From: Geosiphon pyriformis
Taxonomy: Eukaryota > Glomeromycota > Glomeromycetes > Archaeosporales > Geosiphonaceae
NCBI GenBank assembly: GCA_016748015.1
Contig: JAAOMT010000760.1
Coordinates: forward strand, 925,234-985,164
Direction: 5' to 3'
Length of the DNA stretch: 59,931 nt
Shown here: positions 32,410 to 43,462 of the stretch, piece by piece
Numbering within the stretch: the stretch's first letter is position 1
How the letters are laid out: every line of letters starts with the position of its first letter
Made by a program: the position numbers and the translations under genes
Notes under the pieces: model-generated
The model's input: the letters and a program-made list of their open reading frames with translations, nothing else
What the model was told of the DNA's origin: nothing
Databases searched by the model: none

Positions 32410-33293
32410 TGTTACTCATAAAAAGAAAAACAAATATAGAAAATAGTAGACCAATGAGAGAGTAGTAGTTAGCACATGAGCACATTGCTCAGCAATATAG
32501 AGCAATGTTAAAAATCATGGCACATTGCTCAGCAATGTGAAACAATATCAGAAAAACATGACACATTGCTCAGCAATATGGAACAATGTTAGAAAATTAG
32601 AACACATTGCTCAGCAATGTGAACATTGTTTAAGAAATCATAGCATATTGCTTGGGAATGTGAGCAATCTTGTAGAACATCAATTATGTATATATAGTAA
32701 TAGCATTAGAAGAAGAAAGAACAGATCTCTCAGTTTAAATTTGATTTAAACAGTCTTCCACATCCCAAATATCAAATAAATAATTATTTACTATCTTAAA
32801 TTCCCTCTCTACTATCAACTCTTTATGTTGATAGTAATTAAAACACACTAAAATAATAGCTCTTGATCATGGCTATTGACAGAATACTAACTTATACCTT
32901 GGCTTATTTCTTTATCTTCTTTATTTCTTTTATTTTTATTTTTTTTATTTTGTTGTATTTACTAATTGATTAAGAATAAAGCACTAAATTATTGATGTCA
33001 CAGATAGCTTGGTAAAAAACCCAAAAATAAGGGTAGAATTATATATATTAACAAATAGCTTACCAAAAAAGCATAACTGCCAGAGTAAATCTGGCCACCA
33101 AGCTAAGAAAGAAATTGGGAAAACAACTTACTAACAATAGTCATATTATCATTAACTCTCTGTTCATTATACAAAAAACTCAACCAAAACCTTCAGATCT
33201 ATAATCCAACAACAACCAATATCAATCAAGACATTGAGCACCAAGTTACATTTTTGTTATTTGATTTGAAACTCCAAATAATCATTTGTAACA
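32410..33293 (+). repeat. Gypsy 2A left LTR (884 bp)
   Basis: It starts TGTTACTCATAAAAAG and ends CATTTGTAACA. TATATATA at 32,689-32,696 and AATAAA at 32,775-32,780 are its likely promoter and polyadenylation signals. The tandem palindrome array lies in its first third. Confidence 0.92.
32478..32675 (+). repeat. Tandem array with palindromic core ACATTGCTCAGCAATGT in LTR2
   Basis: Five units of about 40-45 bp, each carrying CACATTGCTCAGCAATRT or a close variant; the best form is a perfect inverted repeat of 8 bp around a single central base. The right LTR has the same array at about 42,642-42,825 with more mutations. It lies just upstream of the TATA box, so a multimeric activator or repressor site is the simplest reading. 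Confidence 0.65.
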
Positions 33294-33355
33294 TTTGGTG
33301 CTCTCTGTGAGATATAATTTTACAAAAAACCAGCACCAACAACAATTATCCAAAA
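33294..33355 (+). other. Primer-binding site and gag leader of 2A
   Basis: TTTGGTGCTCTCTGTGAG directly follows the LTR; TGG at 33,296 would pair with the tRNA CCA end. Between an in-frame TGA and the GTG at 33,356 there is no ATG. Confidence 0.6.
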
Positions 33356-35150
33356 GTGGCAGAATTAGAAATCATAGGAGCAAACCATTTAGGATTTACC
33401 AAATTCTTTTTTCAACAGTATAGCCAACAATTAGGATTAAATAATAATTATTTCCCAGCAGAATCAGCCTTCAACTTTTATGTCAATAATAAAATCACAA
33501 ACTGTTTAGGAGAAACAGTTAACATTGAATCCGCAAGAAAAAATTTCTATGCAGAATTATTTCAACATACTAGCTTACTAAGAAACTACAGTTTTGCACC
33601 TATCATTAGAAAAATTAATCAAATCATCAAAAGATACATTCAACAACAATTCCTCATTACCTATGTAAACAAAAGCAAAGGAAGATTGCAAACACTAGCA
33701 GTAACACCCAAAATACAACCATTCATTTGAAAGAAAACCAGAGTTGAATCACCAACCAATCTATTATACTATTATATACTAGAAAGTGCCATCAATATTT
33801 CTTTAGCAGATGCGTCCACATTAAACATAACATTAACCTTTGGGCAATTTCCATTTTAAAGTAAACAAAGAAGAGCAGAGCTATTAAAACCATATGGCAA
33901 ATATTTTGAAGAGTTTAAATTGCAATTACCAATGACATTAGAATTTTGATTACTATTACCCCAACCAAATTTTGGAACTGCAAGTCCATAGGAAGTAACA
34001 GAATCAGAAAAAGAAAAAAAAAAAAAAAGTAAGAATTAGGAATTTATTTATTAAAACACAATCCTAAAAAATCCAGGAGTTAAGACTCTGAACATTCAAA
34101 CCCAGCAAACTCAAAACAATTCAAATCCTGAAATAATTAATCAGCAAAACTTACCTCCAGTAATCATCATCAATCAGCCACCAATTAAACTGATTCTTGA
34201 ACTAATTCAACAGCAACCACTTTAGCAATTTATTCAACAACCACTTCAACAATCCCAGCAGTCATTTCAACAGTCACAACAATAACTACAACCACCACTA
34301 CAACAACAATAACAAATAGCATACACACCAATCACAAAGCTGGAAAAATTTTCTGGTAAAGAGGATGATGCCCAAGCATGAATTAATGATGTTACCAAAG
34401 TCATCACTGCCAATAACTGGGATGATGCCAGAGCCCTTCAAGCAATCCCCTATTTTTTTTAGGATGCTGCTGACTCATGATATCATAGTCTTATTCAGAA
34501 ACCCCAAATATTTGATGCATTCAAAGTGAAATTTTTAAGATATTTTAGTAATAGCAACAGCATTAATTGGTTGGCCAACACCTTCACTATTATTAAACAG
34601 GGAGATATTGAAGCAGTCACTACTTACTTAGGATGTTTCCATCAAAATCTGCACCAAGTACAAGTTATTGATGCCAATTATTTTACTGCAGCCCAGATCC
34701 TGAATCAGTTTATTTGCAGATTGTGCAGTAGCATTCTGCAATGCATATGTCCAATACACTTACAAACTCTCCAAAATGCAGTTACCAATGCACAAGATTT
34801 TGAAGCTGCTAAATTAGAAGCCAATCACACTCAAGCTGTAAACCTAGTAATGAACAGATTATTTGACTTGGATTCCAAGTTAAAGCAATTCAGTGATTCA
34901 ATCAATCAAAAATTGGAAGAATACTTAGCTAATACCAATCAGGCAATTTATCAACCACCACAATGATGCAGCAATCAAAGAAACTCCAATCACTTCCAAA
35001 ATCAACTGTGTCCAACATCATCAACCAATTAACAGTAACAACAAGAAACACGAACTTACTACTATTGTGGTAAACAAGAACACTTACAAATTGATTGCCA
35101 CCAATGTTTAAATAACCAACAATTGAGAAATCAATATCAAAACCCTGATT
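33356..35150 (+). pseudogene. Gypsy 2A gag
   Basis: It opens at GTG 33,356 (VAELEIIGANHLGFTKFFF) with no Met in the first 124 codons. A Gln/Pro-rich linker (34,140-34,310, frame disturbed near 34,020) follows. The retrotransposon gag core is at 34,320-34,960 (KLEKFSGKEDDAQA, FLRYFSNSNSINWLANTFT, YLGCFHQNLHQVQ). A CCHC knuckle, C-x2-C-x4-H-x4-C, is at about 35,057-35,098 (CGKQEHLQIDC). Stops include TGA 33,728, TGA at about 34,379 where Trp is expected, a TAG near 34,463 and TGA at about 34,967. Confidence 0.82.
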
Positions 35151-35551
35151 GCTGGTTTCAAGCTCCAAATTATCAATCAAACTCAGCTCCATATTAACTG
35201 ACTTACTTACCACTGATGCAGCAACCAATATACCAACCACTTGTATATTAACTGCTAATTTATCAACCACAACCACAAGTTATATATCAACTATAGCCAT
35301 AAGTAATCTATCAACCCCAACAAATTTTAACACTGCTATCAAACTCAGCTCAGATAACATCAGGAAATTCCAGATCAAGGACCACCCAAAACTGGAGATC
35401 AGCAATGGTTGTCTACCAACTGATTCTCAGCTTCTCAAACCAGCCATTAGGATTATGTTAGTGGAGTTTAGGAACTGGGTACACCCAAAATCTGAGTTTT
35501 CAGAATTATTTAAGTTTCCTAGTAGCTTTAAAAGACACCACATCCCATATC

Positions 35552-37034
35552 TTGGAAACCAAACAAAAGCAACCACTTACTAACAATATCCTGCTAGCAA
35601 CTATTATGGAGGACAAATCACTTACTGCTATCTTCTCTTTTGAACTCAAAGAACTAGTTGAAATGCTGCTATTTAGTAAAGCTGCTCTAGAATCAAAACT
35701 TATTACTGCGATATATACCAATGCTAAATTTGATGGGCAGCACATCAAACTGATCTTAGACAATAGATCAACTAGCAGCATTATAACCAAACAACTCATA
35801 AACCAATTAGGTTACCAAGTTAATTGTGCTGCCAGTGCCCAAATTATCACTGCAGATAACACTACCAAAATTTTTATAAGTAAAATTGATGACTTTTCAT
35901 TTGAAGTCAATGGTATCATTACTTTTATTAAAGTCTTAGTGGTAAAAGCAACTCAGTATTAGGCTCTTGTTGGAAATAACTGGCTGTTGAAAACCAATAC
36001 CATGCTTGACTAAAACACCCAAGAACTACAACTTAGCCAGAACAGCCACCACACATGCGTACTAGCCACTTGTGGTCACTTTAAGACTACTCTCAATGAC
36101 AAGCCACTTATCAAATTAGAAGAAAAAGAAAGAAAACCTACCTGAAAAGCATACCAAGTCTTCTGGACTGACACCAAATACAACAAGCTACTACCAGTAC
36201 TTTCCTGGGACAACAAAAGGAAAGATAAAGAAGAAGACACAGCAAAAAAAGACACAACCACCAAAGAAATAACTAGTGGCTGGGAAAGATCTTACTCACA
36301 CAAGCCACTAAAACAACTGCCACATATTCTACTTAAATGCCAAAATTGTGGCAAGAAACTTTCTTTCATAGGAGCTTGAATTGTACCCAATAAAGATTAC
36401 TGAACATGAACTCACTATTACTGCAAGCTGTGCCACTGAGAATAATATGGCTATCCAAAATAATAAAGCAAGTAAGACAATGAACCATGTCTCACTTGTG
36501 AGGAGCAATTACTTGATGAAGAAATATGAAATGACATTTCTGGATAAGAGAGAATGTGTAACATTTTGTGTCAATACACAATCCTTATCAACAACTGAGT
36601 AAATTATGAAATGCCTATTACTGCTGCCTGACACTGAGTAATTTCTTACTTGGATGGTTATTTATATAATGAGAACAAGATCTGACAAATGGTAAATGTC
36701 AAAGTTGAAGAAGCCATGCTCAGCAAAATCTTAGAAATTAAGAAAAATCACCCAGAACCAGTCAACATCATTCTTATCTCAAACCCAGATGTATTTCTTG
36801 ACATAAAGACAGACCTTGAGGAGTTTTATGAGCACTACTAAAATTTGGCATCAACAAAAAAAAAGCAGGAACAACACTTAGAAAAAATAAACACCCAATT
36901 ATGTAACCACTGTTTGATCCCATGTAACTTCCAGTATTGTAATAAGTGTAACCTCATTTACAATCCACCATCACACATAATCTACACAATTTCAGAAGAA
37001 GACAAACCAATCAGCTGCTGTACATTGAAATTGG
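35552..37034 (+). pseudogene. Gypsy 2A protease and Cys-rich domain
   Basis: The protease block LILDNRSTSSIITKQLI is at about 35,752, with Asp kept but D-S-G changed to D-N-R, and the VLVVKATQY block is at about 35,936. The Cys-rich domain begins CQNCGKKLSFIGA (36,343) and ends CNHCLIPCNFQYCNKC (about 36,905-36,950), the last part open in frame from 36,845. The solo LTR at 37,035 interrupts it; deleting 973 bases (LTR plus one TTGG) joins this frame to the dUTPase in frame. Confidence 0.8.
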
Positions 37035-38003
37035 TATTACCAGTAGAATTTTAGCTATTAATTAACATGAAATTACTCTTATAAATTTCCATTATTAATT
37101 AGCATATATTATTATTTCAATTATCACTTATTATTAAATCAAATTATCAAATATTATTACTTAATCAATAATCCAATTTGTACTCTAGAAATTAGGATAA
37201 TCAAATTACACAATACCCTGAACCATTTAACATAGTCAAAATTCGCCAAAATTAATAAAAATTGGCCAAAATAATCAATAGTTCAGTAAAATAACTTGTA
37301 GTTCGCCAAAATGTATTTTTAGTTCACCCAAATTGTAGAAAAGAGAAAAATGCAAGTTTAAAGACTAGTATTACAACAAGTTGTATAAAAGAAGAGCTTT
37401 TTTCTTCAAGAAAATGTATCTTCATATAGTATCTTACCATAACATCCTACTTTAGATATCTTAATTAAAACAAATTACCTTTTATACATTTAAATAAAAA
37501 TTAAATATTTGAAAAACAAATTCTTAAAATTATTACACTTGAAATTTTTTCAACACAACTAACATTTTGAAATTGATTAGCTACCAATTTCAATAAACTG
37601 TTAGTAACTCTAGGCCTAAATAGAAAACGTTTCTCTTGATAAAATTCCTATTTCTTTTACATTTCTTTTATTTTTCTTTCTTTCTTATTATAATCATTAA
37701 AGTAGCCTACAGACAAGATTTTTGTAAAAGAGTTGACTTTTACAGCAAAGTAACTACACATTTTTAATGAGCTTCTAAACAAGCAATTCTAGAGAAAGAG
37801 TTGACATTTACTACAATGTAACTACATAAGATAACTGACAAAAAATTGGCCATTCCACTTATAAGCCCAGTAATTTAAATTATAGGAGATAATTTGAAGA
37901 TAAATTCAGTTATTAGAGGTCCAACTACTTTCTGAAAACATGAATTCACAGCAAATCAACACTAACAACATTAAAAAAAAGAGACCAAAAACCTCCAGTA
38001 ACA
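37035..38003 (+). mobile_element. Solo type-1 LTR inside 2A (969 bp)
   Basis: It starts TATTACCAGTAGAATTTTAGC and ends CCTCCAGTAACA, flanked by identical TTGG at 37,031-37,034 and 38,004-38,007. The sequence follows the type-1 LTR throughout. The pol frame is restored on removal, so insertion was followed by LTR-LTR recombination that removed the internal region. Confidence 0.9.
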
Positions 38004-38007
38004 TTGG

Positions 38008-38690
38008 AATCAACTTTCAATTTCAATTCAAACTTCAATAACAATGATAACAAAAACAATGGTTCCAGCTCTACTCAAAATGGCAATGAAAATACTAACA
38101 ATTCAGACTCTGATTCAAATCCCAAAACATATATCACACTCTTTGATCTTACCAAGAAGCAAGTACTGAAATAGTACAGCAACAATAACAAAAGTATTAT
38201 GCCAGAACATGTGCATGATATTAATACAGAGTTTGATTTAAGATATCCAGGAAAAGATGCTATCAAATTAAAACCACATTTGTGCACTTGCATTGATCTC
38301 AAAGTAGCACTGAAAATTCCAGCAACAACAATGATTCAATTAGCATCCAGAAGTAGTTTAGCGAAAAAAAAAATCAATATCAGAGGAGAAATAATTGATG
38401 CAGAATATGTAAAAAATATTATTGTCATGCTATAAAATAACTCAGAAAAAGCCCATATTATAAAACCAAATGAAAAGATAGCACAGACAATATTTCTGCT
38501 TTTGGTGAAAGTAGCTTAATTAGTATTAGTGAGAAACAGAGAAGAATTAGGAATTACAGCTAAAAGAATACAGAGATTTAGATCCACAAGTAAAATAAAT
38601 GTACCAGTTAATATGGAAAAGAAAAAGGTTATTGACAAGAGAGAAATTATCTCCACCCATCAACCAATCTTTATTCCACCATATAACTAA
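38008..38690 (+). pseudogene. Gypsy 2A dUTPase domain
   Basis: After an Asn/Ser-rich linker come motif 1 TEFDLRYPG (about 38,225), motif 2 ASRSSLAKK (about 38,343), motif 3 GEIIDAEYVKNII (about 38,387), motif 4 KIAQTIFLLL (about 38,477) and motif 5 IQRFGSTSK (about 38,568). Motif 2 keeps Ser-Arg-Ser, unlike 1A. Motif 5 has lost Gly residues of the usual G-x2-G-F-G-S-T-G. Stops at 38,172 (TAG), 38,433 (TAA) and 38,517 (TAA). Confidence 0.85.
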
Positions 38691-38714
38691 TACATAGTAG
38701 TCATAAAGAGAAAA

Positions 38715-40430
38715 GTGAAAAATCAGGTACAGATTTTTGAAGCAGAAACAACACTTTGTGAATCAAGAGAGATTAGATTAATTAATCTACACATATTAGC
38801 AAAAAACCAAAGACACATCAAAATTTCTATTTACAACAACACAGAAGACATCATTGAGATACCAGAAGAAACTATCATCAGCTATTTAACCACCAAAATT
38901 GAAGATCAATTACCAAACCACATTCCAGACTTTCCACAACTGTGTAGATATGTGGATATTACATCTTAAACAATATATGGACAAGAAAAATGTTATCTGC
39001 TCCAACCAGAACAATTGGAACAGATGAACTTGAGAAATCTAAACTCACTACAACATATGCAACTCAAGATGTTGCTTAACAATTTTAATGACATTTTTGC
39101 CAATGAAATGAATTTGGCAGAACTAACATAATCCAACATCAAATCAAAACTGAAGATGTGATGCCAATGAAACAAAAAGCATACAGAGTACCACCAGCCA
39201 GCCATGAGATTATCTGTTAAGAAATCAATTAGATGCTTAACAACAGGCTAATTCAGCCATTAATAAGCCCATAGTCATTACCAGTGGTACTGGTTCATAA
39301 AAAGAATGGAAAAATCTGCTTTTGTATAGATTACTAAAAATTGAATGGATTAACTAAAGGTGATAACTACCCAACTCCAAAGATCCAAAAATTATTCAAT
39401 GCTTTTGGTAGAAAAAAATAGTTCTCAACATTAGATTTAAACAGCAGTTATTGGCAAGTAATCATGAAACCAGAAGACAAGAAAAAAACAGCTTTCACAA
39501 CTCAGAAAAAAAACTTTGAATTTGAAGTAATGTTATTTGGTTTGATGAATGCTCCAGCCATATTTCAATGGTTCATGGAAATTGTTTATACTAGACTGCT
39601 ATAAAAATCAGTAGTTCTATACTTGGATAACACCAATGTGTTCTCAAAAACATTTGATGATCATTTGCATTATCTCCAACAAGTATTTGAAAAACTCAGA
39701 TGAACAGGATTGAAGTTGAATGCAAACAAGTGTTTCTTTGGCAAAACAGAACTCAAGTTTTTGAGACATATTGTAAGCAAAAACAACATCAAAACAGATC
39801 CAGATAAGATTGCAATAGTAAAAAACTTTCTAGTACTAACCAACTTGATAGAACTAAAAGCATTTTTGGGATTTACAGGCTATTATTACCATTTTATCAA
39901 GGACTTTTCTAAACTGGCTTAGCTATTTCATTATCTACAAACCAAGAATGTGAAGTATAAATAGACAGAAGCTCAACAAAAAGTGTTTGACACATTAAGA
40001 AAAAAACTTATTTAAGCTCCAGTGTTAATGTATCCAGATCACAGCAAACTATTCATCATTACCACCGATGCATCAGGCCAAGTATTAGGAGCAGTATTAT
40101 TACAGAAAAGACCAGATGGAAGAGATCATCCAGTAGCTTATGCCAGTAGAAGCTTAAATCCAGCTAAAAAGAACTATAGAACTTCAGCATTAGAACACTT
40201 AGCAATCTATTGGGCTGTTACCAAATAGAAAAAATACTTGAGTCAAAAGTTTGATGTGTATACTGACCACAAAGGATTGATTTCAATTCAAAAGCAAAAA
40301 TTTGGAGATGATTGTCATACAAAATAGAAAATAGCATTATCACCATATACATTTATAGTACATTATAAAAAGTGAAAAGACAATGGAAATGCTAACAGTT
40401 TGTTGCAAATAAAGCAAATCTAAGAACATT
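38715..40430 (+). pseudogene. Gypsy 2A reverse transcriptase and RNase H
   Basis: The linker 38,715-38,969 is open and leads to the RT. RT blocks: MLNNRLIQPLISP-SLPVVLV (39,232), FSTLDLNSSYWQVIM (39,423), FEVMLFGLMNAPAIFQ (39,520), and the catalytic box YLDN instead of Y-x-D-D (about 39,620). The thumb is open at 39,710-39,922. RNase H is open at 40,022-40,228 with TTDASGQVLGAVLL and a SALEHLAIYWA block. A frameshift lies near 39,110. Trp positions are now TAG, TAA or TGA without preference. Confidence 0.85.
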
Positions 40431-40479
40431 TCAACTCAAAAATATAGAAAAATCAGAACAAACCAACAAAAAATATAAC

Positions 40480-41868
40480 AAAAAATGGATATACAAAAAT
40501 ATTAACAACTTCAACATTATATAAATACCCAATTGTTTAAGGAAAAATTATCTCAAAAGGAACAAAACAACATAAAACAACAATCAAAATATTTTATCAA
40601 CTATCAAAATATATATTACCAGAAAAACAGAAAAAATCCAGATCAACCAACTAGAATAATTACAGAACTAGAAAAAGAGACAATATTGTTCAACATGTAT
40701 TTAGATCCAACAGCAGAACATTTTCACAAAGAAACAACCATAAAAAAAATCTGAAAAAGATACTATTGGCCATCTATGTATCCAGACATTATCCAATATG
40801 TTCAAAATTGTAATGCTTGTCAGAAAAGAGAAAGAACAAAATCCAGTAAACTATTGAGACCAATCAAAGTGGGACAACCATTTGATTACATTAGAATTGA
40901 CTTAGTCAGATTATTAACAATAACTAGCAGAAACAACAGATATATAGCAGTTGTCATGAATTATTTCACTAAATGGCCAAAAGCAAAGGCCATTCAAAAA
41001 GCAGATGCAAAATTCGTTGCCAAATTCATTCATCAAGATTTGATCTGTTAACACAGATGTCCAAAAAAACTATTATCAGATCAAGGAACTCACTTTGTAA
41101 ATAAAACATTAGCTGAACTAAGCCAAAGATTTGGAATCAAAAGACTATTATTATTACCATACCATCCACAAACCAATAGGTTAGTTAAAAAGTTCAACAG
41201 AATATTATGTAAAGCAATAGCCAAGATCAGCCAAGAAAACCAAGACAAATGGGATTTATTCATACTATTAGTATTATTTACTTATCAAACAATGAAGCAA
41301 AACACTATACAAGCAACACTATTTGAATTAGTATATGGTAAAACAGCAATATTACCAATTGAGATAAAAGTTAACACTTATCTAACAAAACCAATAACCA
41401 AAGACAATTTTCAGGAAATATTGCTAAAAAAAACATATGACTTAATAGAAACTCTAGAAAACAATCGGTGAAAAGCAGTTGATAACATTCAAAAATTACA
41501 AGAAAAACAAAAAAAAAGACATAATAACCAACTACCCAATAAACCAGTTGAATTCAAAATAAGAGACAAAGTACTTTTACATCATATCAAAGCAGAAAAA
41601 CAATGGAGTAGAAAATTTGATCCCAAATAAGATAGATCATTTTACATAGAAAAAATTCTAAGAAATAGTGCTTATAAATTAAAATTAAACAACAAAGTCT
41701 TAACCAAAGCAGTACATAGAGATCAACTAAAATTATATCAAAACAGAACATCAGCATCTACCAGTAAGATTTCACAACTGGAAGCACAAAGAATACTAGT
41801 TCAACTAGAGGAGATTCCACAAGATCTAGAACCAATTATAGTTATTAAACCAAACACATTAAATTAAA
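40480..41868 (+). pseudogene. Gypsy 2A integrase
   Basis: The zinc domain has H-F-H (about 40,722) and C-x2-C (40,811). First catalytic Asp in IRIDLVRLL (about 40,896), second in LLSDQGTHF (about 41,070); the Glu position is Lys in NRLVKKFNR (about 41,184). The C-terminal domain has KVLLHHIKAEKQWSRKF (about 41,570). Stops at 40,752, 41,048 and 41,469, plus a TAA at about 41,628 where the family has Trp. Ends near 41,868. Confidence 0.85.
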
Positions 41869-41891
41869 CAATCATAAGAGTATATAAAGAC

Positions 41892-42600
41892 ATGGTATAT
41901 GCAACAAAAATAACAAAAAAAAAAATAGAAATACCAGATCATATTCACACTTTAGCTCAACAACTGTTTCAGACTTTAAGCCAACAATAAGTCAACATCA
42001 AAATTATTATCAACAACCAAATAATCTGTTATTGAAACACCAAACAAAAAGAGAAAAGTACACTATATTAGTGACCACAGAAACAATCAATAAACTGGTC
42101 AGATAAAATAGTAGAGAAAGTGAAAAACACTTTTGGGAAAATAACCACCATTATTCTAATAGAAAAATTGATGAAAAAAATTGAAACCAATGGATAGACC
42201 AACTTCCAATACTATACTATTACTATTAATTAGGACAAAAAGTAGATATTCAGAAGTTATATCTTGACAAATCTAAAAAAATCTTTAATCAAAAAATAAT
42301 CTGGAACATTGAAGACATTATTGGAAAGAAAACAAATGTGACACTACACATCAGGACTATTTATTAACTACATATTATCTTTTAAAACTACCCAGAAGGA
42401 TTGTTACACTTTAACATAAAAACAATAACTATTAACCAATAGGGAAGAATAAACAATTCACAAATTGAAGAAATAAAAAGTAAAGTGGAACAGATGCTAC
42501 TTGAAAAAAAAGTATTAGACATAATTCAAAATGAGAATTTCGACAGAGCTCAATATTAAAAAGAGGAGATAATATTACTCATAAAAAGAAAAACAAATAT
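41892..42600 (+). pseudogene. Gypsy 2A ORF3 remnant after integrase
   Basis: From about 42,056 one frame stays protein-like across the polypurine tract into the LTR (TILVTTETINKLV, KLYLDKSKKIFNQKIIWNIE, EQMLLEKKVLDIIQNENF, then KEEIILLIKRKTN) despite six or more stops. A possible earlier start is ATG 41,892, one frameshift away. Position and the acidic run over the polypurine tract mirror ORF3 of 1A, but the two proteins are not obviously similar. Function unknown. Confidence 0.42.
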
Positions 42601-43462
42601 AAAAAATAGTAAACCAATGAGAAAGTAATAGTTAGCACATAAGCACATTACTCAGCAATATAGAGCAATATTAGAAATCATGGCATATTATTCAGCAATG
42701 TAAAGCAATATTAGAAAAACAGGCATATTGCTCAGCAATATGGAATGATATTAAAAAATTAGGGCACATTGCTTAGCAATGTGAATATTGCTCAAGAAAT
42801 CATAGCACATTGCTTGGGAATGTGAGTGATCTCATAGAACATCAATTATATATATATAGCAGTAGCATTAGAAGAAAAAAAGACAAATCTTTCAGTTTAG
42901 ATTTGATTTAAACAATCTTTTACATTCCAAATATCAAATAAATAATTATTTACTATCTCAAATTCTCTTTCTACTATCAACTCTTCATGTTGATAGTAAT
43001 TGATACTTAAACATACTAGAACAATAGCTTTTAATCACAATTATTGACGGGATACTAACTTATGCCTTGGCTTATTTCTTTATCTTCTTTATTTCTTTTA
43101 TTTTTTTTTCTTTATTTTGTTGTATTTACTAATTGATTAAAAATAAAGTGCTGAATTATTGACATCATAGATAGCCTGGTAAAAAACCCAGAAATAAGAG
43201 TAGAATTATATATATATTAACAGATAACTTACCAGAAGAGCATGACTGCCAAAGCAAATTTGGCCACCAAGCTGAGAAAGAAATTGAGAAAACAACTTAC
43301 TAACAACAGTCATATTATTATTAACTCTCTGTTCATTATACAAAAGACTTAACCAAAACTTTCAGATCCATAATCCAACAACAACCGATATCAATTAAGA
43401 TATTGAGCACCAAGTTACATTTTTGTTATTTGATTTGAGACTTCAAATAATCATCTGTAACA
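42573..43462 (+). repeat. Gypsy 2A right LTR (890 bp)
   Basis: It starts TATTACTCATAAAAAG (TG changed to TA) and ends CATCTGTAACA. Differences from the left copy are nearly all C/T or G/A. Confidence 0.92.

Larger units (their letters stand above)
32410..43462 (+). mobile_element. Gypsy 2A: complete type-2 LTR retrotransposon
   Basis: It is 11,053 bp including a 969-bp solo LTR, with LTRs 32,410-33,293 and 42,573-43,462, and ATAG duplicated at 32,406-32,409 and 43,463-43,466. Order: gag, protease, Cys-rich domain, dUTPase, RT, RNase H, integrase, ORF3 remnant, polypurine tract. Same architecture as type 1 but with different gag and LTR. It is inserted in the dUTPase-RT linker of 1B. Stops are a mixture of TAA, TAG and TGA. 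Confidence 0.92.

Noticed and set aside
32478-32675. CRISPR array
   Set aside because: Regular spaced repeats, but inside a eukaryotic LTR; spacers are similar to one another and the repeat is a short palindrome in tandem.
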